From assembly GCF_002007645.1 (NCBI RefSeq), contig NZ_CP019791.1, positions 3,960,593 through 4,024,592 on the forward strand: a DNA stretch of 64,000 nucleotides. Direction: 5' to 3'. The notes beneath the pieces are model-generated. The model saw only the letters and a list, made by a program, of their open reading frames with translations, searched no databases and was not told where the DNA came from. Source of the stretch: Anaerohalosphaera lusitana. GTDB taxonomy: Bacteria; Planctomycetota; Phycisphaerae; Sedimentisphaerales; Anaerohalosphaeraceae. A program made the translations under genes and the position numbers. Shown piece after piece: positions 53,284 to 61,039 of the stretch (positions within the stretch are counted from its first letter, which is position 1; every line of letters begins with the position of its first letter).

Positions 53284-54060
53284 ATGGACGACAAGAAACT
53301 CACGCAATTACTTGCGGACGTTAAATCGGACCAGATAACCATTGATGACGCGGTCGAAAAACTTCGCCATCTGCCCTTCGAGGACATGGGCTTTGCCCGT
53401 ATAGACCACCACAGACACATCCGCTGCGGCTTCCCCGAAGTGATCTACTGCCCCGGCAAAACCACCGAACACATCGTCAAAATATTCCTCCTGCTCGCCA
53501 AAAAAGGCAACAACGTCATCGCCAGCCGCGCTGACCGCGAAGTCTACGACGCGATCGCCGCCCAACTCGACCACCCCGGCCTCCGCTACGAAGAACTCGC
53601 CCGCATGGTCATCCTCGACCAGTGCGACATGCCCCCCACCGAACACTACATCGCTGTCGTCACCGCAGGCACCGCCGACCTGCCCGTCGCCACCGAAGCA
53701 AAACTCACCGCCGAAACAATGGGTCAGCGGACCGAATTCGTCTGCGACGTCGGCGTCGCCGGCATCCACCGCCTGATCGGACACAGCAGGACAATGGAAA
53801 TACTCCGCGAAGCTTCGGTCGTCATCGTCGTCGCCGGCATGGAAGGAGCACTCGCCTCCGTCGTCGGCGGCCTCGTCAACTCCCCCGTCATCGGCGTTCC
53901 CACAAGCGTCGGTTACGGCGCCAACTTCCAGGGACTCTCCGCCCTGCTCACCATGCTCAACAGCTGCGCGTCAGGCATTACCGTGGTTAACATTGACAAC
54001 GGATTCGGTGCAGGCTATGCTGCAAGTATGATAAACGCAAGACTCGAAAAGCAGAGATAA
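53284..54060 (+). CDS. larB: LarB, nickel-pincer cofactor biosynthesis (NAMN carboxylase)
   Basis: LarB carboxylates and hydrolyses nicotinic acid adenine dinucleotide in making the nickel-pincer nucleotide cofactor of lactate racemase and related LarA enzymes. It is a PurE-like protein of 258 residues. Features: a helical N-domain, RCGFPEVIYCPGKT at about 48-61, VVTAGTADLPVA at about 121, and GMEGALASVVGGLVNSPVIGVPTSVGYG at about 178-205. A CGGGAG site precedes ATG 53284. larC, larE and larA are not visible here, so the rest of the pathway would be elsewhere. It is 16 bases after tsaD and 4 bases before the dehydratase gene. Confidence 0.93.
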   Translation: MDDKKLTQLLADVKSDQITIDDAVEKLRHLPFEDMGFARIDHHRHIRCGFPEVIYCPGKTTEHIVKIFLLLAKKGNNVIASRADREVYDAIAAQLDHPGLRYEELARMVILDQCDMPPTEHYIAVVTAGTADLPVATEAKLTAETMGQRTEFVCDVGVAGIHRLIGHSRTMEILREASVVIVVAGMEGALASVVGGLVNSPVIGVPTSVGYGANFQGLSALLTMLNSCASGITVVNIDNGFGAGYAASMINARLEKQR

Positions 54061-54064
54061 TACC

Positions 54065-54925
54065 ATGCAGGAAATAAAAACACTGCCGACACTAAAACCC
54101 AGGGCCCAGGATTCGCACAAGGGCACCTTCGGCAGGGTCCTGGTCGCAGGAGGCTCCTGGGGAATGAGCGGCGCCCCGGCAATGACCGCACTCTCGGCCC
54201 TGCGTTCCGGAGCGGGCCTGGTAAAAGTCGCATGCCCCGACTCCGTCCTGCCCACGATCGCCAGCATAAGCCCCTGCTACACAACCCTCAGCCTCGCAGA
54301 TGACGACGGCGCTATGGCCGGCGAAGCTGTCGGCCCATTACTCGCAGAAACCGAACAAAACGACGTGATCGCATTCGGCCCCGGCGTAACCACGGCCCGC
54401 GGAGTCCGAGACTGCCTCACCGCCTTATTGCGGGAAAAGGATTTGAAAATCGTCCTCGATGCGGACGGCCTCAACTGCCTCGCCAAAATTCACAGCAGAC
54501 ACGAAAAGGTCAGCGCATCCGCCGTCCTGACGCCCCACCCCGGAGAGATGAAACGCCTCTGGAAAGCATTGGTACGCGAAGATCAGCCCGCTGACCGCAT
54601 CGAACAGGCCGCAAAACTCGCATCATCCACCGGCACAGTTGTCACGCTCAAGGGAGCAGGCACCGTCGTAAGTGATGGCGAAAGATACTATGTCAACGAA
54701 ACCGGAAACCCCGGCATGTCCACCGGAGGAACCGGAGACGTGCTGACCGGCATCATAGCGGCACTGATCGGTCAGGGTCTGGACAATTTTGATGCCTCGG
54801 TACTCGGCGTACACCTCCACGGCCTCGCAGGTGACATCGCAGCCGAACGAACCGGACAGATATCCCTGATCGCAACAGACGTGATCGACGCCCTCCCGCA
54901 AGCATTTAGAAAGATTCAATCTTAA
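54065..54925 (+). CDS. nnrD: ADP-dependent NAD(P)H-hydrate dehydratase
   Basis: This repair enzyme dehydrates the S form of damaged NAD(P)HX. It is a ribokinase-like fold protein of 286 residues with the dehydratase domain only; the epimerase half (NnrE) found in fused forms is absent. Motifs: KGTFGRVLVAGGSWGMSGAP near the N-terminus, AFGPGVTT, VLDADGLN, LTPHPGEM and NPGMSTGGTGDVLTGI, the latter being the nucleotide-binding and catalytic Asp region. It begins 4 bases after larB. This puts nicotinamide-nucleotide repair next to a nicotinate-derived cofactor gene. Confidence 0.92.
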   Translation: MQEIKTLPTLKPRAQDSHKGTFGRVLVAGGSWGMSGAPAMTALSALRSGAGLVKVACPDSVLPTIASISPCYTTLSLADDDGAMAGEAVGPLLAETEQNDVIAFGPGVTTARGVRDCLTALLREKDLKIVLDADGLNCLAKIHSRHEKVSASAVLTPHPGEMKRLWKALVREDQPADRIEQAAKLASSTGTVVTLKGAGTVVSDGERYYVNETGNPGMSTGGTGDVLTGIIAALIGQGLDNFDASVLGVHLHGLAGDIAAERTGQISLIATDVIDALPQAFRKIQS

Positions 54926-54942
54926 ATCGAAAGGATACAACT

Positions 54943-55284
54943 ATGGCTAACCAGGCCAAAGATTTCTACGGCGAATGGAAGCACAAAACCAAGAAGATGC
55001 AGGAAATGGCTCCCGACACCGTAAAAGGCTTCGCAGGCATGTTCGAAAAGATCATGGGCGAAGGCGCGCTCAGCGTCAGGGAAAAAGAACTCGTCGCTCT
55101 CGGCATCGGCCTTTCCGAACAGTGCCAGCCGTGCATCTACCTGCACGTCCAGAAATGCCTCGCAGCCGGCGCAACCAAGGAGCAGATAATGGAAGCTGCC
55201 TCGGTCTCCGTCGTAATGAGCGGCGGCCCAGCCTTCACCCACCTCCCCGAAGTAATCGAGGCCCTCGAAGCACTGGAAGCCTAA
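54943..55284 (+). CDS. AhpD-like carboxymuconolactone decarboxylase family protein
   Basis: A helical protein of 113 residues with the redox motif EQCQPCIYLHVQ (Cys at about 62 and 65, His at about 69), the CxxC-x3-H pattern of AhpD-like disulfide reductases. The preceding REKELVALGIGLS segment is typical. It probably takes part in thiol or peroxide defence. GAAAGGA precedes ATG 54943. It is last in the tsaD-larB-nnrD run and is followed by a hairpin terminator. Confidence 0.88.
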   Translation: MANQAKDFYGEWKHKTKKMQEMAPDTVKGFAGMFEKIMGEGALSVREKELVALGIGLSEQCQPCIYLHVQKCLAAGATKEQIMEAASVSVVMSGGPAFTHLPEVIEALEALEA

Positions 55285-55305
55285 ACCAGCAACTCGCAAA
55301 ATCCA

Positions 55306-55339
55306 AAAGTCCGTCAGCCCCAAAGCTGCCGGACTTTTT
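55306..55339 (+). terminator. Rho-independent terminator
   Basis: AAAGTCCGTCAGC pairs with GCTGCCGGACTTT across a short loop, followed by TTTTT. It ends the tsaD-larB-nnrD-ahpD-like run. Confidence 0.88.
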
Positions 55340-55488
55340 CATGCTTCACCACCAACCAAAAACCATCACCCATATAAATGTGTCATTACGAGCGGCAATT
55401 TCAAACACACAAAAAAGCTGGCTCACCCAAAATACGCAAAAGGCAGAAAGTGTTATTTCACTGATCGCATCGCGTTTGCGCAGACCTT

Positions 55489-55554
55489 GTCATCCCGGCC
55501 CCCGAGCCGGGATCCAGAGAACACGGCGGGGGCGCATGCACGCCCAAAACAACA
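55489..55554. repeat. Palindromic intergenic repeat, copy 1
   Basis: GTCATCCCGG and CCGGGATCC-type arms form a hairpin, followed by CAGAGAACAC and GCATGCACGCCCAAAACAA. The head resembles the widespread bacterial GTCATCCCGG...CCGGGATCCAG repeats. Copy 2 lies 128 bases on. Confidence 0.7.
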
Positions 55555-55616
55555 GCAAACTAACAGAAAAGCATGATGCCCATAGCGCCATAACAAAACC
55601 AGCATCACGACCAACT

Positions 55617-55681
55617 GTCACCCCGGCCTCCGAGCCGGGGCCCAGAGAACACAACGAGCACGCATGCACGCCCAAAACAAG
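55617..55681. repeat. Palindromic intergenic repeat, copy 2
   Basis: A near-copy of the unit at 55489. Its arms are changed together (GTCACCCCGG with CCGGGGCCC), so the hairpin is preserved despite base changes, and the CAGAGAACAC and GCATGCACGCCCAAAACAA tails are kept. Confidence 0.7.
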
Positions 55682-55808
55682 CACCAACACCCAGCTCCAT
55701 AATACACCACTTGCACAAAAAACCCAAAACCACCCGCAAATAAAAAAAGGTTGTTCCCCCTCCACCAATCCGTTATAATCCAGCAAGCTCTTTACAAAAT
55801 CCATAATA

Positions 55809-56781
55809 TCCGCCCAAACTCACTAACCGCTACGACTCCGCCGCCACCGGCTATGACGTCATCTGCACCTACGACGACGCGGGCAACACCACCACCGACC
55901 AGAACGGCTACCAGTACACCTACGACTACGAAAACCGCATTATTCAGATCGAAAAGCCCGATGGCTCCGGCGACTGGGACACTGTCGTAAAATACGCCTA
56001 TGACGCATTAGGCCAGCGTATAAAGGTCGAAAAGTTCGTCAATGACCAGTCAAATGAGTCCACCCTTTACTACTACAACGACAACTGGCAGGTGCTGGCC
56101 GAATACGACGGCAGCGACAACTTCAAGCGGTACAGGAAGGCATTTCTGAAACTGCTTTTGAATTTGCGGCCTGAGATTTTTTCGGCTGGCAAGGCGTGCA
56201 AAATTGGCAATAGCCGTAACTATGGGCGATTTTGCACAACGCAGCCAGACGGAAAAAGGGCCGCCGCAAAGCAAAATGAGTTTCAAAATGACTTCCCGGT
56301 GTATGGCAACTACATCGACGAGCCTCTAATGACCAGCGACGGCAGCACGGACCTCTACTACGCCCACGACCACCTGTACAGCACCGCCGCCCTGATCGAC
56401 ACCGCAGGCAACGTCGTCGAACGCTGCGAATACAACGCATACGGCAAAGCGACCGTCTACAACGCCGACTACACGCAGAGCTGGGCTGTGTCGCAAAAAG
56501 AAAATCCGTACTTGTACACAGGCCGACGCCTGGATATACTGGACGGTGGCTCTTTAAAATTACAATATAGTCGCCACCGCTATTACGACCCCCAAACCGG
56601 CCGATTCCTGCAAAAAGACCCGTTGGGGATCGTGCCTGATGCTCTCCCACGAGGTCAAGTTATGCCAAAATTGCAGCTTACGGATGGCGCTAATTTCTAT
56701 TCATATGTAAATGCAAATCCAGCATACTGTTCAGACCCATTTGGCCTTTTGCGGTATTCTAGTGTCGTTTCAATTATCTAA
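55809..56781 (+). pseudogene. Truncated RHS/YD-repeat core protein fragment
   Basis: The open frame has no proper start and begins just after a TAA at about 55806, reading NRYDSAATGYDVICTYDDAG, a typical YD repeat. It runs through YVYGNYIDEPLM-like sequence and the RHS-associated core, ending RYYDPQTGRFLQKDPLG and ANFYSYVNANPAYCSDPFGL, the hallmark just before the variable C-terminal toxin. The 5' part of the gene is missing. The frame contains an inserted palindromic element (56134-56297), and an IS element splits it at 56755. The pre-insertion frame would continue at 57871 and stop at 57913. The IS then donates the final residues up to 56781. Confidence 0.85.
56134..56297. mobile_element. 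In-frame long-palindrome insertion (MITE-like or palindromic protein element)
   Basis: About 160 bases that form one long imperfect inverted repeat. The left end GGAAGGCATTTCTGAAACTG matches the reverse complement of the right end (GGAAGTCATTTTGAAACTC), and the inner parts also pair: TTTTTTCGGCTGGCAAGG against the complement of CAACGCAGCCAGACGGAAAAA, and GTGCAAAAT against ATTTTGCAC. It interrupts the RHS consensus between DNFKRY and VYGNYIDEP without breaking the frame, adding about 55 residues unlike RHS sequence. This resembles palindromic elements that insert within coding frames. Confidence 0.75.
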
Positions 56782-57318
56782 GTTTAACTTTTGCTGAGTT
56801 TTTCTGTTGCGATATGCTACGTATCTATTCAGTGCAGTTTTAAGCTCATGATGGTTTTGATAATTAGTTCCTCGTATTACGAATTCCTTAACATGGGTAA
56901 ACTGACATTCGATAGGGTTGAGCCATGATGCGTTGGTCGGCGTCCAGATCAGATGAATATTGTTCTCGCGACAGTACCGCAGAACCTTGTCCTTGCGGTG
57001 CGGCGAGAAATTGTCCAGTATCAGGTGTATCCGCTGGTTCGCAGGATACTTTTTCCTGGTCAGTTTCAAAACTTCCAAGAACTCCTGATGCCGCTTGCGT
57101 GGCCGAACATATCCCCAGAGCTTTTTCTGATGGACATCGTAAAACGCCAGCCAGTGCTGAACGCCGTGTTTGCGGGTATAGGTCGCAGGCAGCCTCTTGG
57201 GATGGTCGGTATGACAGTAATTTTGGCCCGGCTGAGGACGAACCTCCAGCGGTCCGAACTCGTCGAATGATATGGTCGGCCCGTTTGAAGCGGGCTGGTT
57301 TACGTATCTGCGAATCAG
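56770..57318 (-). CDS. IS630-family transposase, catalytic part (orfB, by -1 frameshift)
   Basis: This frame has no independent start in the right place; it continues the transposase after a -1 shift at the A8 run (57319-57326), giving LIRRYVNQPAS as the first residues. It carries the whole DDE triad: ISFDEFGPL, HLILDNFSPH and WLNPIECQF. Joined with the upstream frame it gives a protein of about 346 residues, the normal IS630 length. All catalytic residues are intact, so the element may still be active. Confidence 0.82.
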   Translation of the reverse strand: MIRRYVNQPASNGPTISFDEFGPLEVRPQPGQNYCHTDHPKRLPATYTRKHGVQHWLAFYDVHQKKLWGYVRPRKRHQEFLEVLKLTRKKYPANQRIHLILDNFSPHRKDKVLRYCRENNIHLIWTPTNASWLNPIECQFTHVKEFVIRGTNYQNHHELKTALNRYVAYRNRKTQQKLNLDN

Positions 57319-57809
57319 TTTTTTTTAGACTTGAGATCGGGGTCGTTGCACTCTTTCCATGTCTTTGTCCGCCGGAGCTTGACCTTCTTTTCACGCAGGA
57401 TGGTCCTGAGTGTTTCAATGCTGATCGTAGGAACGATCTTTTCCTGGACAAGATATTCACGCAGCTTTTCCAGCGACCACCGCTTGAAAGGGCAGTCCAG
57501 AAGGTCGGGCGGACATTTTGCAGTCTCGGCAATAATGGCCTTGTCGTCTTCGGTAAACTCCGGCGGTCTTCCCGGCCGGGGCTTGGGCTCCAACGCCTTA
57601 AGGCCGCGTTGGTTAAAGTCTTTGATGATGGCCCTGACATGGTGCGGCGAATAGTGAACCAGCTCGGCGATAGCAGGAACTTTATAGCCCTGGTTAGAGG
57701 CAAGAATGACTTGGCCGCGACGAATCTTGATTCGGCTTTTGCTGCTGCGGAGTATCCGCTGAATTTGCTGGCCTTCACTGGTACTGAGGTCTCTGGCGTA
57801 CAGACACAT
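57315..57809 (-). CDS. IS630-family transposase, DNA-binding part (orfA)
   Basis: A 164-residue N-terminal part of the transposase with two helix-turn-helix regions: GYKVPAIAELVHYSPHHVRAI at about 42-62, and the RWSLEKLREYL region with TISIETLRTILREK at about 110-140. It ends at TGA directly after an A8 run. The heptamer A-AAA-AAC just before the stop is a classical -1 slippery site, after which the catalytic frame continues. The arrangement points to programmed frameshifting, though a simple indel in the A run is possible. Confidence 0.82.
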   Translation of the reverse strand: MCLYARDLSTSEGQQIQRILRSSKSRIKIRRGQVILASNQGYKVPAIAELVHYSPHHVRAIIKDFNQRGLKALEPKPRPGRPPEFTEDDKAIIAETAKCPPDLLDCPFKRWSLEKLREYLVQEKIVPTISIETLRTILREKKVKLRRTKTWKECNDPDLKSKKN

Positions 57810-57900
57810 AAGAAATCCCTTTCTCTGCTTGTAAGCGTGAAATTATTTCTTCGTGTCATTCTATATAATACCAGATTATGCATGGCGCAAGTCTTAAATC

Positions 57901-58692
57901 ATGGAAAAGTTAAAATTATATTTTGGAAACGGCACTAGCATTGGAGCTCCAAAGGTCGATGGTACATCGTCTATTAGTTTTTATTCCGAGTCTGGTGACG
58001 GATGGGTTAAACTACATGTCAATGGAGATGAAAAATTTAAGCTTTCACTGCCTGATGCCGGTGTGTTCAAGGGCCTCTTTGACTACAAATGGCTTACTAA
58101 GAGTGCCTCTGGAGAAATTGTCGTGGAAATGTGCGATGGTTCGAAGTATAAGAAGTCATATAAAGCAGAAAAAAAGCATTATGAGAAAAATGGTTTGAAG
58201 GCTACTTACGGAGTTATTGAAAATCTAGGACTTCACTTTGTTTCATTAGAAGCCTCTGCTAAATATTTGGCATATGGAAATTACACAGGTAGTTCCAAAA
58301 TAAAATGGGTGTATGGCGCAGGTGTATGGACTAACAACATCTCTATATTTGGGGACTGGTATTATAATCGAGAAGCTGGAGATGCCAGAGGTTATTTGTA
58401 TAATGACCGTTCTCCTTTTGGGACAAGTGGAAACACCTCGGACAATTCAAATTATCACTCAGAGATTAAGTCAATGCCAGGCCATTGGGATCCTCCATCC
58501 AAACCAAAGTGGGGCGTGATGGCAAAGCTTATACATCCAACACGGGGGAAATGGTTTGTGTCAGGAATTCGTGTAAGTGGTCCAGCTGAATTAAAAGTTT
58601 CCGCAAGATTGGGAATAGGAGCTGCTGCTGGCAATGGCGTTGGTATAAAAAGAAAATTTGCTTTTTCACTGCCAGGTTTTCCTATTCAGTAG
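57901..58692 (+). CDS. Orphan ORF downstream of RHS core, possible toxin-tip or cargo gene
   Basis: A 263-residue protein of no family I recognise. It is rich in Gly, Lys, Tyr and Trp (KIKWVYGAGVWTNN, GDWYYNREAGDARGYLYN) with no signal peptide or membrane segment. Codon use is clearly more AT-rich than the chromosomal genes around, suggesting a different origin. Its ATG at 57901 overlaps the last 13 bases of the pre-insertion RHS frame, but in another frame, and it has no strong ribosome site. Position right after the RHS hypervariable junction suggests a C-terminal toxin module now in separate frame, or an accessory gene. The function is unknown. Confidence 0.6.
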   Translation: MEKLKLYFGNGTSIGAPKVDGTSSISFYSESGDGWVKLHVNGDEKFKLSLPDAGVFKGLFDYKWLTKSASGEIVVEMCDGSKYKKSYKAEKKHYEKNGLKATYGVIENLGLHFVSLEASAKYLAYGNYTGSSKIKWVYGAGVWTNNISIFGDWYYNREAGDARGYLYNDRSPFGTSGNTSDNSNYHSEIKSMPGHWDPPSKPKWGVMAKLIHPTRGKWFVSGIRVSGPAELKVSARLGIGAAAGNGVGIKRKFAFSLPGFPIQ

Positions 58693-58713
58693 CTGTAAAA
58701 AATAGGAGTTAAA

Positions 58714-59439
58714 ATGACATATAAAGCCATCAAAAACACCACCTTTATTACAGCTGTTTTATCCATCTTCATAGGAGCAATATGGTGGTTTTTATTTCCA
58801 CCTGCGAGTCGTGGCCTGAAAAACCCGATGACTAGGAAATATACTTTATTGAAATTAATTCGAAGGAATTCAATAAGCAACTTGCCAGAGCATTTCAGTT
58901 GTGATGGCAACGCCGATGTGAAATATTATGAGGCTACAGACAAAAACAAATCTACATATCACCTTGTGACAGTTACTTACGATGTTGCAGGATTGGGAGA
59001 TCGGAGTTATTCATTCGTTTTTGATTCTGAAGGCAAGTGTCTACTTAGGTCGAAGGATAGACCAAGATTTGATAACGGTTCAATGTTTGATATCACCAAC
59101 GATGGTTATATTGAGAAAGTTTTTATATATAATATAGATGACATGGCTGGAGATTTCGACGATATAAGTGCGATGGACAAAGCCATAAAAGTGTGGCGGC
59201 TGAGTGAAAATCCAGAACTTTTGTTGCATATTGAGTTTAAAGATGAGATTGCTCACGAATCTGGTGGCCCATTTGGATATCAGATTATGGCCATTGTCAA
59301 AGATCAAAGAGTTGAGCTTGTTAGCCTTGAGTTAAATGAAGTTTTTGCATCATTTTCATGGTCAGCTGAAAAAGAACAGTTTGTTTGCCAAGATTTTCAC
59401 CCAACAAGTATCTGGCAAGTTCTATGCCCTGTTAGGTGA
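58714..59439 (+). CDS. Membrane-anchored orphan protein, possible immunity partner
   Basis: A 241-residue protein with one N-terminal membrane helix (about 11-30, FITAVLSIFIGAIWWFLF) and a soluble remainder of mixed charge. No domain is recognised. Like the ORF before it, it is AT-rich relative to neighbours. It starts 21 bases after that ORF, so the two are likely co-transcribed. In polymorphic-toxin loci the gene next to the toxin tip often encodes immunity, and membrane-anchored immunity proteins exist, but here this is positional inference only. An AGGAGTT site precedes ATG 58714. Confidence 0.6.
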   Translation: MTYKAIKNTTFITAVLSIFIGAIWWFLFPPASRGLKNPMTRKYTLLKLIRRNSISNLPEHFSCDGNADVKYYEATDKNKSTYHLVTVTYDVAGLGDRSYSFVFDSEGKCLLRSKDRPRFDNGSMFDITNDGYIEKVFIYNIDDMAGDFDDISAMDKAIKVWRLSENPELLLHIEFKDEIAHESGGPFGYQIMAIVKDQRVELVSLELNEVFASFSWSAEKEQFVCQDFHPTSIWQVLCPVR

Positions 59440-59995
59440 ATTAAGAAACTGATATGGAACGACCTCTGTCAATGCCATAAATGTGCTTTGCGATTATTTT
59501 CTCATTTTTGTTTCAAACAACTGGCAAATGCAGGCTGCTTCGACGCTGAATCAGTCTGATATTCGTGGATTAGTCCGCCATGGGCGGCCCAGAGCCAACA
59601 CGTAAATTCTTCGTTGGCACATCCTGAGCTGAACTAAGAAAACAATGAAAGCCGGACACCCCGAGTTAAATAAAAAGGGTCAGACACCTTTAATATGTTC
59701 ATAAGTGCTTTATTAACAAGGGCTTACCTGTCTCGCACACCTTGGCCCACGTCAGCAGCCCCATGATTGAAATCCACCGACACACCCCAAACGGTCAATC
59801 CCTGGATGAATAACATCCACCACCAAGAACGACCGACCCCGACCATCCCCCGCACCCACCAGCCGCATAATATTAATGAAAAAAGTTCGCCGAGAATGGA
59901 CCCTCCAAAAAGTACGTCGGAGGCGCGGCTGTTAAATTCTGCGGCGGCTCACCTAACATACACCACTCACCAAAACGACCAACACGAACCAATTA
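59440..59995. other. Non-coding accessory stretch
   Basis: About 550 bases between the accessory ORFs and the threonine aldolase gene. It contains a short hairpin-like string AAAAAGGGTCAGACACCTTT at about 59679-59698, of a type seen near REP-associated repeats. Nothing else is supportable. Confidence 0.5.
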
Positions 59996-61039
59996 TCACT
60001 GCAGTTCCCCGGCCACTCCACCAAGAACATCAAGCGCGGTCTCGACATCGCCTGCCGAAATACCGCAATGAGTCACCATCCGAAACCGTCCCGGCCCAAG
60101 CGCCAGAAACAGCACCCCCCGCTCAGCCATCTTCGCCACCAGCTCATCCGCCCCGATCTTATCCATCGCCAGATCAAAATACACGATATTCGTCTCAACC
60201 GCCTCCGCATCCAGACTGAACATGCCCGTCTCAGCCAGCCCCCGCGCAAGCTCCTTCGCATTGGCGTGGTCCTCACTCAGCCGGTCAACCATATCCTCCA
60301 GCGCGACGATCCCCGCAGCCGCCAGCACCCCCGCCTGCCGCATCCCCCCGCCAAGCAGTTTCCGCGCACGCCTGGCCTCATAAACAAAATCCTTCCGCCC
60401 GCATACCACCGAACCAACCGGCGCAGAAAGCCCCTTCGACAGACACACACTGACCGAATCGAACGGCTCAGCCAGCTCACGCACATCTATCCCCAGCGCA
60501 ACCGCGGCATTGTAAACACGCGCTCCATCAAGATGCATCTTCAGGGCGTGCTTGTCCGCGATCTCGCGAACCTCCCAGCAATATTCCGGCCTCAGAACCC
60601 GCCCGCCGCACTTGTTCTGAGTATTCTCCAGGCAGATCAGCCGAGTCCGCGGAAAGTGCACATTCTCCGCCCGCACCGCATGCTCGATATCCTCCAGTCT
60701 AAGCGTACCGTCCGCCTGATTTGGTATCGTGTGCGGCTGAATCCCCCCTGCCGCCGACATCCCCCCAGCCTCATAAACGAACATATGAGCCTTATCACCC
60801 AGTATCACCTCACTGCCCCGCGGACAATGCACCATCGCCGAAACCAGGTTCCCCATCGTCCCGCTCGGCACAAAGATCGCCGCCTCGGTCCCCAGCTTAT
60901 CCACCGCCAGCCGTTCGAGCTTCTGCACCGTAGGATCATCACCCAGCACATCATCTCCCACAGAAGCATCCCTCATGGCTTCCCGCATCCTTACTGTCGG
61001 CTGCGTCACCGTATCGCTGCGAAGGTCTATCACGCCCAT
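59996..61039 (-). CDS. ltaE: Low-specificity L-threonine aldolase
   Basis: This PLP enzyme splits L-threonine or allo-threonine to glycine and acetaldehyde. The N-terminus IDLRSDTVTQPT is the family signature; FVPSGTMGN lies near 60 and the PLP Lys is in SVCLSKGLSAPVGS at about 195. The start was set at ATG 61039 (MGVIDLRSD) after GAGGATT, giving 347 residues; the frame extends 31 codons upstream without support. Its product glycine could feed the riboswitch-controlled glycine cleavage system, but the genes are 15 kb apart. Confidence 0.92.
   Translation of the reverse strand: MGVIDLRSDTVTQPTVRMREAMRDASVGDDVLGDDPTVQKLERLAVDKLGTEAAIFVPSGTMGNLVSAMVHCPRGSEVILGDKAHMFVYEAGGMSAAGGIQPHTIPNQADGTLRLEDIEHAVRAENVHFPRTRLICLENTQNKCGGRVLRPEYCWEVREIADKHALKMHLDGARVYNAAVALGIDVRELAEPFDSVSVCLSKGLSAPVGSVVCGRKDFVYEARRARKLLGGGMRQAGVLAAAGIVALEDMVDRLSEDHANAKELARGLAETGMFSLDAEAVETNIVYFDLAMDKIGADELVAKMAERGVLFLALGPGRFRMVTHCGISAGDVETALDVLGGVAGELQ

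Larger units (their letters stand above)
55340..55808. other. Non-coding accessory stretch with palindromic repeats
   Basis: No gene is supportable. Long open frames here are antisense or shifted artefacts. It holds the two related repeat units at 55489 and 55617 and leads into a decayed RHS gene. Confidence 0.55.
56755..57870 (-). mobile_element. IS630-family insertion sequence
   Basis: An element of about 1.1 kb bounded by TA at both ends (56755-56756 and 57869-57870), as expected for IS630/Tc1-type TA target duplication. The ends share imperfect inverted repeats beginning GGTATT on each strand (including one flanking GG). It carries two transposase frames joined by a frameshift site. Removing the element and one TA restores the RHS frame across the junction, which supports the boundary choice. 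Confidence 0.8.

Noticed and set aside
54975-55778. 267-codon frame overlapping the AhpD-like gene and the repeat region
   Set aside because: It is rich in Arg/Pro, runs through a terminator and palindromic repeats, and has no family resemblance.
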